A DNA stretch of 64,000 nucleotides, from positions 59,150-123,149 of the forward strand of contig CAKRCD010000004.1 in assembly GCA_934307065.1 (NCBI GenBank), read 5' to 3'. The translations under genes were made by a program, and so were the position numbers. The stretch is from an uncultured Bariatricus sp. (GTDB lineage: Bacteria; Bacillota; Clostridia; Lachnospirales; Lachnospiraceae). This document shows, piece after piece, positions 26,571 to 33,631 of the stretch (position 1 is its first letter; each line of letters opens with the position of its first letter). The notes under the pieces are model-generated. The model was not told the origin of the DNA. It did not search any database and saw nothing but the letters and a program-made list of their open reading frames with translations.

Positions 26571-27559
26571 TGTTTGAGAACAAGAATAATACAACGCTTC
26601 CATGTGAAGTAGTGAATGATATTTTACCATTATATATAGACAACCTGACGAGTCCTGTAACAAATACGCTCATCGAAAATCATTTAAACTCATGTGAAAG
26701 CTGTAATAAGAAATATCTTTCTATGAAGAATCCCATAGCAGAAGAAGATATAGAAACAGCAGACAAGAAAGAAATTGATTTCTTAAAGAAAACTAAGAAG
26801 CATAACCAGAAAATAATTCTCGTAGTTTCTATCTTTATTTTTGTCATTGCCTTTTTCAGTGTCATGGCAAAATATTTTCTCATTGGAAGCTATGTGAATG
26901 CAGAATATTTAAATTACTCTCTTGATGTGGCGGAAAACGAACTGCATATCAACGGTCAGAGTACCTCTGATTCCGGAATCCAACGTGTCGAAATTACAGA
27001 ATCAGATGGTATTGTAGAAATTGCCATCCGCACCGTAGAGAAAAGTCTTTTTTACAACCGTTCCTTTGAGGAAACTTTTCAATCAGCACAAGACATTAAG
27101 CAAGTCTGGATCGGAGACCAGATTGTCTGGGCAGATGGAATGAAAATTTCACCGCTCACGGCAGCACTAAATGCCAACTATAATCCTTACGTTGGAGGTA
27201 TGCCGCAAAACGGTAAATTAGTTACTACCCTGAATATGGTAAGTTACACCGGCAATTTCACAAATGAACTGCAGACAACTACCGAACCTTATGGCTGGAC
27301 GATGTTCTTCGCAAATGATTTTCCGGCTTCTCAAAAAGAAGAACTGGAAGAACATTTACATGCATATGCCTACATCCTGCTGGCAGAAATAGGAAACCTT
27401 GGCGAACTCACCTATGAATACACTTTGGATGGTGTTTCCCAGACACTGACCGTAACCGCAGATGACGCTTCCAAATACGCAGGGCAGAACATCAAAGATG
27501 TTGGAAAAGACATCACTGCGTTAGAACAACTGGTCCACAAAACAAAATTGAATCAATAG
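26567..27559 (+). CDS. Membrane anti-sigma factor with zinc-finger N-terminus (DUF4825-like C-terminus)
   Basis: The 330-aa protein is the partner of the preceding ECF sigma. The N-terminal cytoplasmic part contains HLNSCESC, the HxxxCxxC motif of zinc-binding anti-sigma domains (about residues 42-49). One membrane helix follows at about 81-104 (IILVVSIFIFVIAFFSVMA). The remaining 220 residues are extracytoplasmic and their end resembles DUF4825. It should hold the sigma factor at the membrane until an envelope signal arrives. The signal is unknown. Confidence 0.88.
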   Translation: MMFENKNNTTLPCEVVNDILPLYIDNLTSPVTNTLIENHLNSCESCNKKYLSMKNPIAEEDIETADKKEIDFLKKTKKHNQKIILVVSIFIFVIAFFSVMAKYFLIGSYVNAEYLNYSLDVAENELHINGQSTSDSGIQRVEITESDGIVEIAIRTVEKSLFYNRSFEETFQSAQDIKQVWIGDQIVWADGMKISPLTAALNANYNPYVGGMPQNGKLVTTLNMVSYTGNFTNELQTTTEPYGWTMFFANDFPASQKEELEEHLHAYAYILLAEIGNLGELTYEYTLDGVSQTLTVTADDASKYAGQNIKDVGKDITALEQLVHKTKLNQ

Positions 27560-27623
27560 ACATTCAAAGATAAAATAGGGGATGCAGCAACATTTTGGTA
27601 TATCCACCATTTCGCTTCCTCTC

Positions 27624-27742
27624 TTGCGTACTGTTGCCAAATGTGCTATAGTTAAGATGTAAAAAGGAACAACCGCCAAAGTGGTTGACCAATAAGTTAA
27701 GTATTAAGCCGCCCTTACTCGTCAAAGTACAAGGGCGGTTTT
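27624..27742 (+). ncRNA. Putative antisense RNA antitoxin of the type I module
   Basis: A plus-strand promoter TTGCGT (27624-27629), 17-nt spacer, TATAGT (27647-27652) would start an RNA near 27659. It would end at a strong terminator: CCGCCCTT (27709-27716) pairs with AAGGGCGG (27731-27738), then T4. The RNA of about 85 nt points toward the 3' end of the toxin gene and would overlap the toxin mRNA 3' region, like TxpA/RatA and BsrG/SR4. It is preceded by no coding gene of its own. Expression is inferred. Confidence 0.6.
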
Positions 27743-27758
27743 GCTATGCCTTAAAACA

Positions 27759-27851
27759 TTATCTGATAAATGTAAAAACGAATGTCAGCAATGCAAGAAT
27801 GAACATACCAAAGGCCATAAGGTCCTTAAAGTCAAAATGATGATTGTCCAT
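27759..27851 (-). CDS. Putative holin-like type I toxin peptide (30 aa)
   Basis: The 30-residue peptide starts MDNHHFDFKD and continues as one hydrophobic helix (LMAFGMFILALLTFVF) ending FIR. This is the layout of the putative holin-like toxin (Hol_Tox) family of Firmicutes, which insert into the membrane. A G-rich ribosome site (GGGGGTGGTG) precedes the ATG at 27851. A minus-strand promoter TTGCTT (27943-27948), 17-nt spacer, TATACT (27920-27925) lies upstream, and the leader can form a small ATTCTA-TG-TAGAAT hairpin (27865-27878). An open frame extends upstream but lacks start signals. Confidence 0.75.
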   Translation of the reverse strand: MDNHHFDFKDLMAFGMFILALLTFVFTFIR

Positions 27852-27919
27852 CAGCACCACCCCCATTCTATGTAGAATAGAGGTCATCCACCCTGCAACA
27901 CGCTTGTTCCATGTTAGGC

Positions 27920-27948
27920 AGTATAACATGCTGACAGTACATAAGCAA
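27920..27948 (-). promoter_or_regulatory. Promoter of the holin-like toxin
   Basis: TTGCTT, 17-nt spacer and TATACT on the minus strand; predicted start near 27913, leader about 60 nt. Confidence 0.6.
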
Positions 27949-28007
27949 TTGCTTTTCTTGGGTTCTACGGTGCACATTCTCCAATATTTTTTCGATAACA
28001 TTTTTAA

Positions 28008-28033
28008 GGGGATGTGGCAATTACCACATCCCC
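28008..28033 (-). terminator. Hairpin after the small peptide frame
   Basis: GGGGATGTGG pairs with CCACATCCCC, with a TTAAAAA stretch after it on the minus strand. It could end the 28089-28160 transcript. Confidence 0.55.
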
Positions 28034-28088
28034 GTGTTTACTTATTATTTAGTTATAATTGAATTGTCCATTCGATGGGGCAAATGTA

Positions 28089-28160
28089 TTAGCATCCGAT
28101 ACGAAAGATATTGCAAATTGCATTAAATAACTCGGAACAGCTATTAAAGTTAAAACACAT
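28089..28160 (-). CDS. Possible 23-aa four-cysteine peptide
   Basis: A consensus AGGAGG lies 8 nt before an ATG at 28160. The frame gives a 23-residue peptide with Cys at positions 2, 8, 16 and 23 and a hydrophobic, uncharged middle, ending in Cys. A hairpin follows at 28008-28033 and a TGTTAC-N5-TGTTAC repeat lies upstream. No known family is recognised. The overlapping frame (to 28049) reads as a plausible polypeptide ending NGQFNYN but has no start codon at this ribosome site, so a frameshifted longer gene is an alternative. Possible roles (signal peptide, modified-peptide precursor) are speculation. Confidence 0.35.
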   Translation of the reverse strand: MCFNFNSCSELFNAICNIFRIGC

Positions 28161-28214
28161 AGTTTCGTCCTCCTTATTCGTTTTCTATTTGTGTTAGCTA
28201 AGCACAAATATACT

Positions 28215-28231
28215 GTAACAATTTTGTAACA
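28215..28231 (-). promoter_or_regulatory. WalR-like TGTTAC-N5-TGTTAC box
   Basis: The minus strand has an exact TGTTAC-N5-TGTTAC direct repeat about 55 nt upstream of the peptide ATG, followed 2 nt later by TATATT. The arrangement (box, then a -10-like hexamer 2-3 nt on) matches that before the NlpC/P60 gene at 822-838. Confidence 0.4.
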
Positions 28232-28283
28232 TTTTTGCAACCGGTAAATACTGGATATTCCCCGACACCCCTTCCAGGCATTT

Positions 28284-29336
28284 CTACACTTCGTCTTTTT
28301 TCTTCAGATATAACATAAATCCCATACACAATAGAATCTGCACTGCTGAAGAACACGGAGTTGCAAGTCCGATGTCAAAAAGTGACGCATTTGCCCTCCG
28401 GCTCATAAGATAGGACACTGGGACTCTGACACCAAATGCCCCTATGATTCCTTGCATCATCACAAATTTTGTTCGCCCGATTCCATTATAAAATCCAATT
28501 GCAAAGGAAACACCTACACCTGCCGATGCGGTAACACCCATAGAATTTACAATTGCAAGAATAATCAGAAACGAAATGCTTACCAACAAATCCTGTAATG
28601 CAATTGGTGCTCCAAGCCCTGCCATTTTCCGCAACAATCTTCCGTGAATCCTCACATCACTTCGCTTTAATTCAAAAGGAAGTTCCTTTTTACAAATCAC
28701 TCCAAAAGATACCACCACGCTCACTACCTGGGCAAATACAGTCGCTATCGCTGCTCCTCCTGTTCCCATCTGCAATCCGGCGCAAAGCAGTAAATCCCCT
28801 GCAATATTACAGACACATGCAATGGCCACTGTCAAAAGTGGAGTTCTGGAATCTCCCATTCCTCTGAAAATACATCCAATCAGATTATATGCAATAATGA
28901 CAAGCATTCCACCGCCACAAATCCGCACATAAAGAACTGTTCTATCAAAAGCTTCCGCAGGCGCATTCATTATATTACAAATCTGAGGCGCAAATGCAAC
29001 CAATATCACGGTCATAACAATAGCAATTCCTGTAAACATTACAATCACTGTTCCTACTGTTTTTCCGCCCTCTTTTCTCTCGCCACATCCAATCTGCTGT
29101 CCAAGCAGTATTGTTGTTCCCATTGCAAAGCTGCTGACAAGACTGGTCAGCGTCATCATAATCTGCGAACCTGTCGATACTGCCGACACATCCGCGGATG
29201 ATGCAAACTTACCCACAATCATCAAGTCCACTGCGCCATACATTGCCTGCAAAAACAATGCAAACAGCACTGGAAGCGCAAACAAGATAAGTGGCTTTAA
29301 AATTTTTCCCTCTGTAAATGATGTTCCCTTCACCAT
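28284..29336 (-). pseudogene. MATE-family transporter with internal deletion
   Basis: The 350-aa open frame is a MATE protein about 100 residues short of the usual 440-460. N-terminal helices through SAGVGVSFAIGF are normal. The sequence then jumps to YNGIGRTKFVMMQGIIGAFGVRVPVSYLMS, which in full-length relatives lies much further on. The join is near residue 275 (about 28490-28520) and is in frame, so two or three helices and the substrate loop between are lost. Export function is doubtful. It lies behind an attenuator-like leader (29442-29563). It is a different gene from the intact MATE at 2881. Confidence 0.75.
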
Positions 29337-29441
29337 TTTGTACTCCTATCAATTCTTGTTAATATGTTTTTTAACGAAAATCAAAAATGTTTTCCCGCAC
29401 TTTTTAACGAATTTTAAAAATGTTTGTTAATCCCACCCATC

Positions 29442-29563
29442 AAAAAAGCTGGATAAGACACGGGCATCTCAGCCCGTCATCTTATCCAGCCATTGTTTCC
29501 ATCGAACAATTAAGCCCTCCGATGAGCAGATTTTAGTATACTATAGTCAATCGTTATAGTGAA
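29442..29563 (-). promoter_or_regulatory. Attenuator-like leader (promoter, 6-codon uORF, terminator) before the MATE gene
   Basis: On the minus strand: TTCACT (29558-29563), 17-nt spacer, TATACT (29535-29540), then GGAGG (29516-29520), then a 6-codon frame ATG-GAA-ACA-ATG-GCT-GGA-stop (29482-29502). The frame's last codons form part of the 5' arm of a strong hairpin (29448-29465 with 29472-29490) followed by T6. Such layouts let ribosome stalling on the uORF prevent termination. The 13-nt gap from GGAGG to ATG is long. A short remnant-like frame ending at 29579 lies upstream of the promoter. The hairpin could instead simply end the metallophosphoesterase transcript. Confidence 0.5.
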
Positions 29564-29676
29564 TCTCCCACTTATAAATTTTCATAAGAAACTAATTCTT
29601 GATGCCATGTGTCAGTGGGGCAATACACACCTTGATTTGGAGCATTTGGATTTTGATAATTAAAACTTTTTCTATC

Positions 29677-30807
29677 TTATTTTCCATTTACCGGTTTCAG
29701 ATTGATGACGATATATTCAGAATGCTTTTCTGTGCGGAGTGGAAATCCCCATCCGGCAATCCCTGATATTACGATTGCATGCAGTTGATTCAAAGTTTCT
29801 TCTCCATAGCTCTGGTCATCCAGATGAAGCGCAATTGCAAACAGTCCTGCCGGCCAAATCTGTCCTCCATGGGTGTGTCCTGATACAATCATGTCGCAGT
29901 CTGCATTTTCCACTTCTTCATATTCAGTAGGCTGATGGTCCAGCACAATCCATTCCTGTGCAGAGTCCAGATTTGCAGTCAGTTCAGAAATCGTTTTCCG
30001 CACCTTCGTCGGATCACTCTTATCGCTTCTTCCAATTAAAGCAATTTCATCATTAATGGTTTCTACCTCATCATCTAAAATAGTAATTCCCGCCTGCTGT
30101 ATGGTATCTGCCAGTTCGTCTCTTCCATAATTTGGATGTGATGTATAATTATTCTGGTCATGATTTCCATACACATAATAAACGCCATACTTGTTTGCAA
30201 TTTTACCAAGAGTCTGAAATGCTTCCTGCATTTGTGTCTGGGTGGTACTCTCATCTACAATATCCCCATCCAGAATCACAATGTCTGCATTTTCCCCGCT
30301 CATCTTTGTGACCTCTTCCTGGAGCTGCTCCTGATTCAATGTAATTCCGTAATGCAAATCAGACACCACAAGAATCTTATAGCCATCCTCCCGAATTGCT
30401 TTTGCAGTTTCCACTGTATAGTCCGTCTGAATGACATGGTAAATATTATAAGTACCATAAACAAATACTGCACATGTCAAAAGTGCCGCTATCACACCGC
30501 TTCTATACAATCGTTTCCATAATATAGGAAATTCCTTTTCTTTCCAAATCTTATGTATGAGCCAGGCAATCAAGTCCATAACCAGTAAAATGACTGCGAA
30601 ATGCAATAGTACTAAAACCCATGTTGCTTTCACACTAACTGCAGGTAAAAGTAATATAATAAGCCCTATAATAGTCATTATTCTCTTTCTTTTTTTATAT
30701 ATAGATTTACAAAAAAAATCTATTCCACCGGATATCTTCCATAACAGATAGGCTATCATTCCGATGAATGCCAAAACCGGCAATACACCCCATAAAAATA
30801 ACATCAT
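29677..30807 (-). CDS. Membrane-anchored metallophosphoesterase (YkuE-like)
   Basis: The 376-aa protein has hydrophobic segments at about 5-25, 40-60, 62-85 and 108-125, then a calcineurin-like phosphoesterase domain facing outside or the membrane surface. Metal-binding motifs appear in order: VVSDLHYG, LDGDIVD, YGNHDQN, and the final GHTHGGQ. This arrangement matches the YkuE/YaeI group, proposed to act on phosphorylated lipids or envelope substrates. ATGs at 30807 and 30804 are adjacent. It is monocistronic; its neighbours are MATE remnants. Confidence 0.92.
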   Translation of the reverse strand: MMLFLWGVLPVLAFIGMIAYLLWKISGGIDFFCKSIYKKRKRIMTIIGLIILLLPAVSVKATWVLVLLHFAVILLVMDLIAWLIHKIWKEKEFPILWKRLYRSGVIAALLTCAVFVYGTYNIYHVIQTDYTVETAKAIREDGYKILVVSDLHYGITLNQEQLQEEVTKMSGENADIVILDGDIVDESTTQTQMQEAFQTLGKIANKYGVYYVYGNHDQNNYTSHPNYGRDELADTIQQAGITILDDEVETINDEIALIGRSDKSDPTKVRKTISELTANLDSAQEWIVLDHQPTEYEEVENADCDMIVSGHTHGGQIWPAGLFAIALHLDDQSYGEETLNQLHAIVISGIAGWGFPLRTEKHSEYIVINLKPVNGK

Positions 30808-31015
30808 TTATGTTTTTCTCCAAACTATTTCTTCTCACTGTAAATATTGTAATTTTTTATATTTACATCTTAAATATACTTTCTATAGAAATCAAGTCAA
30901 ATCCTTGTCATTTCTTATTGAAATTCTTGTCATTTCCATGATAGTATATATTCTTGCAGTCTATGAAGGAAGAGGTGTGCTTTCATACAAAAGAGCACAT
31001 CAGATGGAAGGTAAA

Positions 31016-31405
31016 ATGAGTCAGAAAAATACATCTGCACCTGTTGCAGAAAATAAAATGGGCACCATGCCTATTGGAAAATTACTATTTAATATGTCTC
31101 TGCCAATGATGATTTCTATGTTGGTTCAGGCTTTGTACAATATCGTAGACAGCATTTTTGTTGCAAATAATGCTGCCTTTATCTATTTCTTAAATTATAT
31201 CCTGTTCCTGATTTTAGGTTTCACCGTAGTAAAACCCTTTTATGCCAGTCAGATTGGCTCAGCCGATGTAGAAATCATGGATATGGGAATTGATTATTTA
31301 AGTACGGTAATGATTTTTTCCTTCGGCCTGTTTGCCCAGGTGATGTTTGAGCGTATGCTTACTTCTACAGGAAGAACCATTTTCAGCCGGAAAGTTTATT
31401 TGTAA
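31016..31405 (+). pseudogene. MATE-family transporter remnant
   Basis: The frame begins like a MATE protein (PIGKLLFNMSLPMMISMLVQ, then ALYNIVDSIFVANN), then jumps to the fourth-helix region (YILFLILGFTVVKPFYASQI, then GIDYLSTVMIFSFGLFAQVM). It ends after STGRTIFSRKVYL, about a third of the normal length. It therefore carries both an internal deletion and a C-terminal truncation. The ATG at 31016 follows GGAAGG; an earlier ATG at 31004 is also in frame. It cannot encode a working transporter. Confidence 0.85.
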
Positions 31406-31463
31406 TTTTCCCAATTTTCTGGGTACTCACCAGTCTTATGATGTTGAATGGAGTTTTGTTTTA

Positions 31464-31946
31464 TTAAAATTCCAGACGCATCTGATACCAGACTACATTT
31501 CCATGAGTCGATTCGGAAACGCCTTCGTTCTTGAACCCGAATTTTGCATAATATGGGACCAGTCTATCCTTACAGGTCAGCACCAGTCCCTTTCTTCCCT
31601 GTACTTTTGCATCTTCAATGGCACGCTGAATCAACTGACCTGCATATCCATGTCTGCGATGTGACGGAATTGTATTTACTCCGAAAATCATCTGCCATGC
31701 GCCATCTTCATTATGCAGCCCGGCTTTCTCATACATTTCATCGGTCAGATCTGCCTCATCTGTGACGAATCCATCCACGAAAGCAATCAGCTTTTCTTCT
31801 TCAAACATTAACCAGAAATGATTGCCATAATATTTTAATCTCTCTGCAAATTCTTCTTCTGTTGCTGCTTCTGCTGCCGGAAAACATTCTGCCTCCACTG
31901 CTGCCACTGCCTGTAAATCATCCATTGTAGCTGTACGAATTATCAT
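31464..31946 (-). CDS. GNAT-family N-acetyltransferase
   Basis: The 160-aa protein has the GNAT fold: N-terminal RTATMDDLQAVAAVEAECFP, the acetyl-CoA loop PSHRRHGYAGQLIQRAI (Q/RxxGxG/A variant) and YYAKFGFKNEGVSES near the end, resembling the arylalkylamine-type subgroup. The ATG at 31946 follows AGGAGG; the longer frame overlaps the Nudix gene. It is the second gene after the Nudix protein. Substrate unknown, probably a small amine. Confidence 0.88.
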   Translation of the reverse strand: MIIRTATMDDLQAVAAVEAECFPAAEAATEEEFAERLKYYGNHFWLMFEEEKLIAFVDGFVTDEADLTDEMYEKAGLHNEDGAWQMIFGVNTIPSHRRHGYAGQLIQRAIEDAKVQGRKGLVLTCKDRLVPYYAKFGFKNEGVSESTHGNVVWYQMRLEF

Positions 31947-31992
31947 TGTCTTTCTTCCTCCTGTGATATAACTTAGCATATCGCTATGTATT

Positions 31993-32472
31993 CTACTCAA
32001 AATCTGCGCCATAAACCTGCACTTTCGTCTCTACCAGATTCTCTCCCTCATATCGGAGCTTCAAGGTAAAGAAATCCCTGCTTTCTTCCATTAACCGAAA
32101 GAAAATCTTATCTCCTTCCCAGAGCTTAAGGGATTCTATTTTTGACTTGTCTACCCAGACGAGTTCTCCCTCATCGCATTCTTTCATCTCACCACTATAT
32201 TCCGTAGCGGTAAACAAATGCATATATGACGTTCCCCACTCATTTGATAGGAAAGTGACGATTCCACGAAACTGATAAGTTTTAAGTGTCAGTCCGGTTT
32301 CCTCTTTCACTTCACGAAGCAGACACTCTTCCGGTGTTTCTCCCGGCTCAAATTTCCCGCCTACACCAATCCATTTATCCTTATTTTCATCTACTTCTTT
32401 CTTTACCCGGTGAAGCATTAAATATTTTCCATCCTTTTCAATATAACATAAAGTAGTAAGTCTCGCTTCCAT
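31993..32472 (-). CDS. Nudix hydrolase (MutT/8-oxo-dGTPase-like)
   Basis: The 159-aa protein has a complete Nudix box, GKFEPGETPEECLLREVKEE followed by TGL (about residues 39-61), fitting Gx5Ex7REUxEExGU. LCYIEKDGKYLMLHRVKKEVDENKDKWIGVGG upstream resembles the 8-oxo-dGTP diphosphatase group, which cleans oxidised nucleotides from the pool. AAGGAG precedes the ATG. A GNAT gene follows 46 nt later on the same strand and may be co-transcribed. Confidence 0.9.
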   Translation of the reverse strand: MEARLTTLCYIEKDGKYLMLHRVKKEVDENKDKWIGVGGKFEPGETPEECLLREVKEETGLTLKTYQFRGIVTFLSNEWGTSYMHLFTATEYSGEMKECDEGELVWVDKSKIESLKLWEGDKIFFRLMEESRDFFTLKLRYEGENLVETKVQVYGADFE

Positions 32473-32487
32473 TTCCTTCTCCTTGAA

Positions 32488-33423
32488 CTATTTATTTGCT
32501 ATCTTAAGAAACTCTTGCATTGCTCTACTGATATATCTTCCCTTTTTCCAATAGAAATGCACCTCTCGCCTGTTGCTCTCCATGGATAATTTATAATATA
32601 CCACGCCGGAATGTCTTGGCACACGCATAGCAAGGGTATCACTGACAAATGCAATCGCCATTCCTGAATTGGCAATGTTATATGCGGTCATCTGCTGATC
32701 CACCTCTAACATAATCTGTGGCTCGAATCCCTGCCTCTGGCAAATGAGATTCGCCCTCACACGCGTATCATTTTCCTTTTTCAATAATACGAAAGGCTGT
32801 CCCTGAAATTCTTTCAGATTTACCTCCTTTACCACTTCATTCAAATGCGCACCGCTTCGAATTATTTCCGATGAAACCTGATACTCCTTCAGCTTCTCAT
32901 TAATCGCAAACTGTTCCGGCACTGCCAGCATCAGATGTTCCTCCCGAAGCGGTCTCCAGTCAAATATCTCGTCATCCAGAATACAGTTATCAAGCACCAT
33001 ATCAATGGTTCCGTTTCGCAGAAACTGATTCAATTTTACCGTAGTTTCCTCAATCAGTTCAACCTTTATCATGGGAAATTTTTTACCAAATTCAGATAAA
33101 ATCGGTGGAAGAATCAATGAAGCAAATAAACTACTGCCTCCAATGGTCAGACTCCCCGTCTTCAACTCGCCCAAGTCATTGATATAATTTACAAATTCAT
33201 TTTTTACAGATATGATCTGCTCTGCCGCATGAATATAATGTTCTCCATATTCTGTAAGCTGAAGAGGTTTCGTACTCCGATCAAAAATAGGATAACCGAT
33301 TTTATTTTCAATGCGCTTTACCGAAGCACTTAAAGATGGCTGAGAAATAAACAATTCCTTCGCTGCCTTTGAAAAACTTTTCGCCTGATAAACGGCACAG
33401 ACATACTCCATTCCCTGAAACAT
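32488..33423 (-). CDS. LysR-family transcriptional regulator
   Basis: The 311-aa protein has the LysR winged-helix N-terminus (FSKAAKELFISQPSLSASVK, residues 17-36) and a two-lobed effector-binding domain. GGAGG precedes the ATG. It is divergent from aspA, and the 208-bp region between them holds inverted repeats, so aspA is its probable target and a C4-dicarboxylate or aspartate its possible effector (inference). Confidence 0.92.
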   Translation of the reverse strand: MFQGMEYVCAVYQAKSFSKAAKELFISQPSLSASVKRIENKIGYPIFDRSTKPLQLTEYGEHYIHAAEQIISVKNEFVNYINDLGELKTGSLTIGGSSLFASLILPPILSEFGKKFPMIKVELIEETTVKLNQFLRNGTIDMVLDNCILDDEIFDWRPLREEHLMLAVPEQFAINEKLKEYQVSSEIIRSGAHLNEVVKEVNLKEFQGQPFVLLKKENDTRVRANLICQRQGFEPQIMLEVDQQMTAYNIANSGMAIAFVSDTLAMRVPRHSGVVYYKLSMESNRREVHFYWKKGRYISRAMQEFLKIANK

Positions 33424-33448
33424 TTTTGTACCTCCATAGTTGAAATGT

Positions 33449-33525
33449 GACTATAATGATTGCAGATTGTCATCCACTTATGAGCAAGCTCATGTGGATT
33501 TAGACTTTTGACCTACATTATAGTC
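33449..33525. promoter_or_regulatory. Inverted repeats between lysR and aspA
   Basis: GACTATAATG (33449-33458) and CATTATAGTC (33516-33525) form a perfect 10-bp inverted repeat. Between them a second palindrome, ATCCAC-TT-ATGAGC-AA-GCTCAT-GTGGAT (33472-33499), is visible. These are plausible LysR sites. Confidence 0.5.
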
Positions 33526-33558
33526 TTTAAATTATAGTATTTATAATAATATATGTAT

Positions 33559-33587
33559 TTGATTATATCACATATCCTTTCTATAAT
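33559..33587 (+). promoter_or_regulatory. aspA promoter
   Basis: TTGATT (33559-33564), 17-nt spacer and TATAAT (33582-33587); predicted start near 33594. Confidence 0.7.
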
Positions 33588-33631
33588 AAACTCAGTGTTT
33601 AAAGTTTGTTATCGAAAGGGAGATAAATAGC

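Noticed and set aside
28049..28240. 63-aa frame overlapping the four-cysteine peptide
   Set aside because: Its ATG has no ribosome site and the AGGAGG points to the other frame; kept only as an alternative in the peptide entry.
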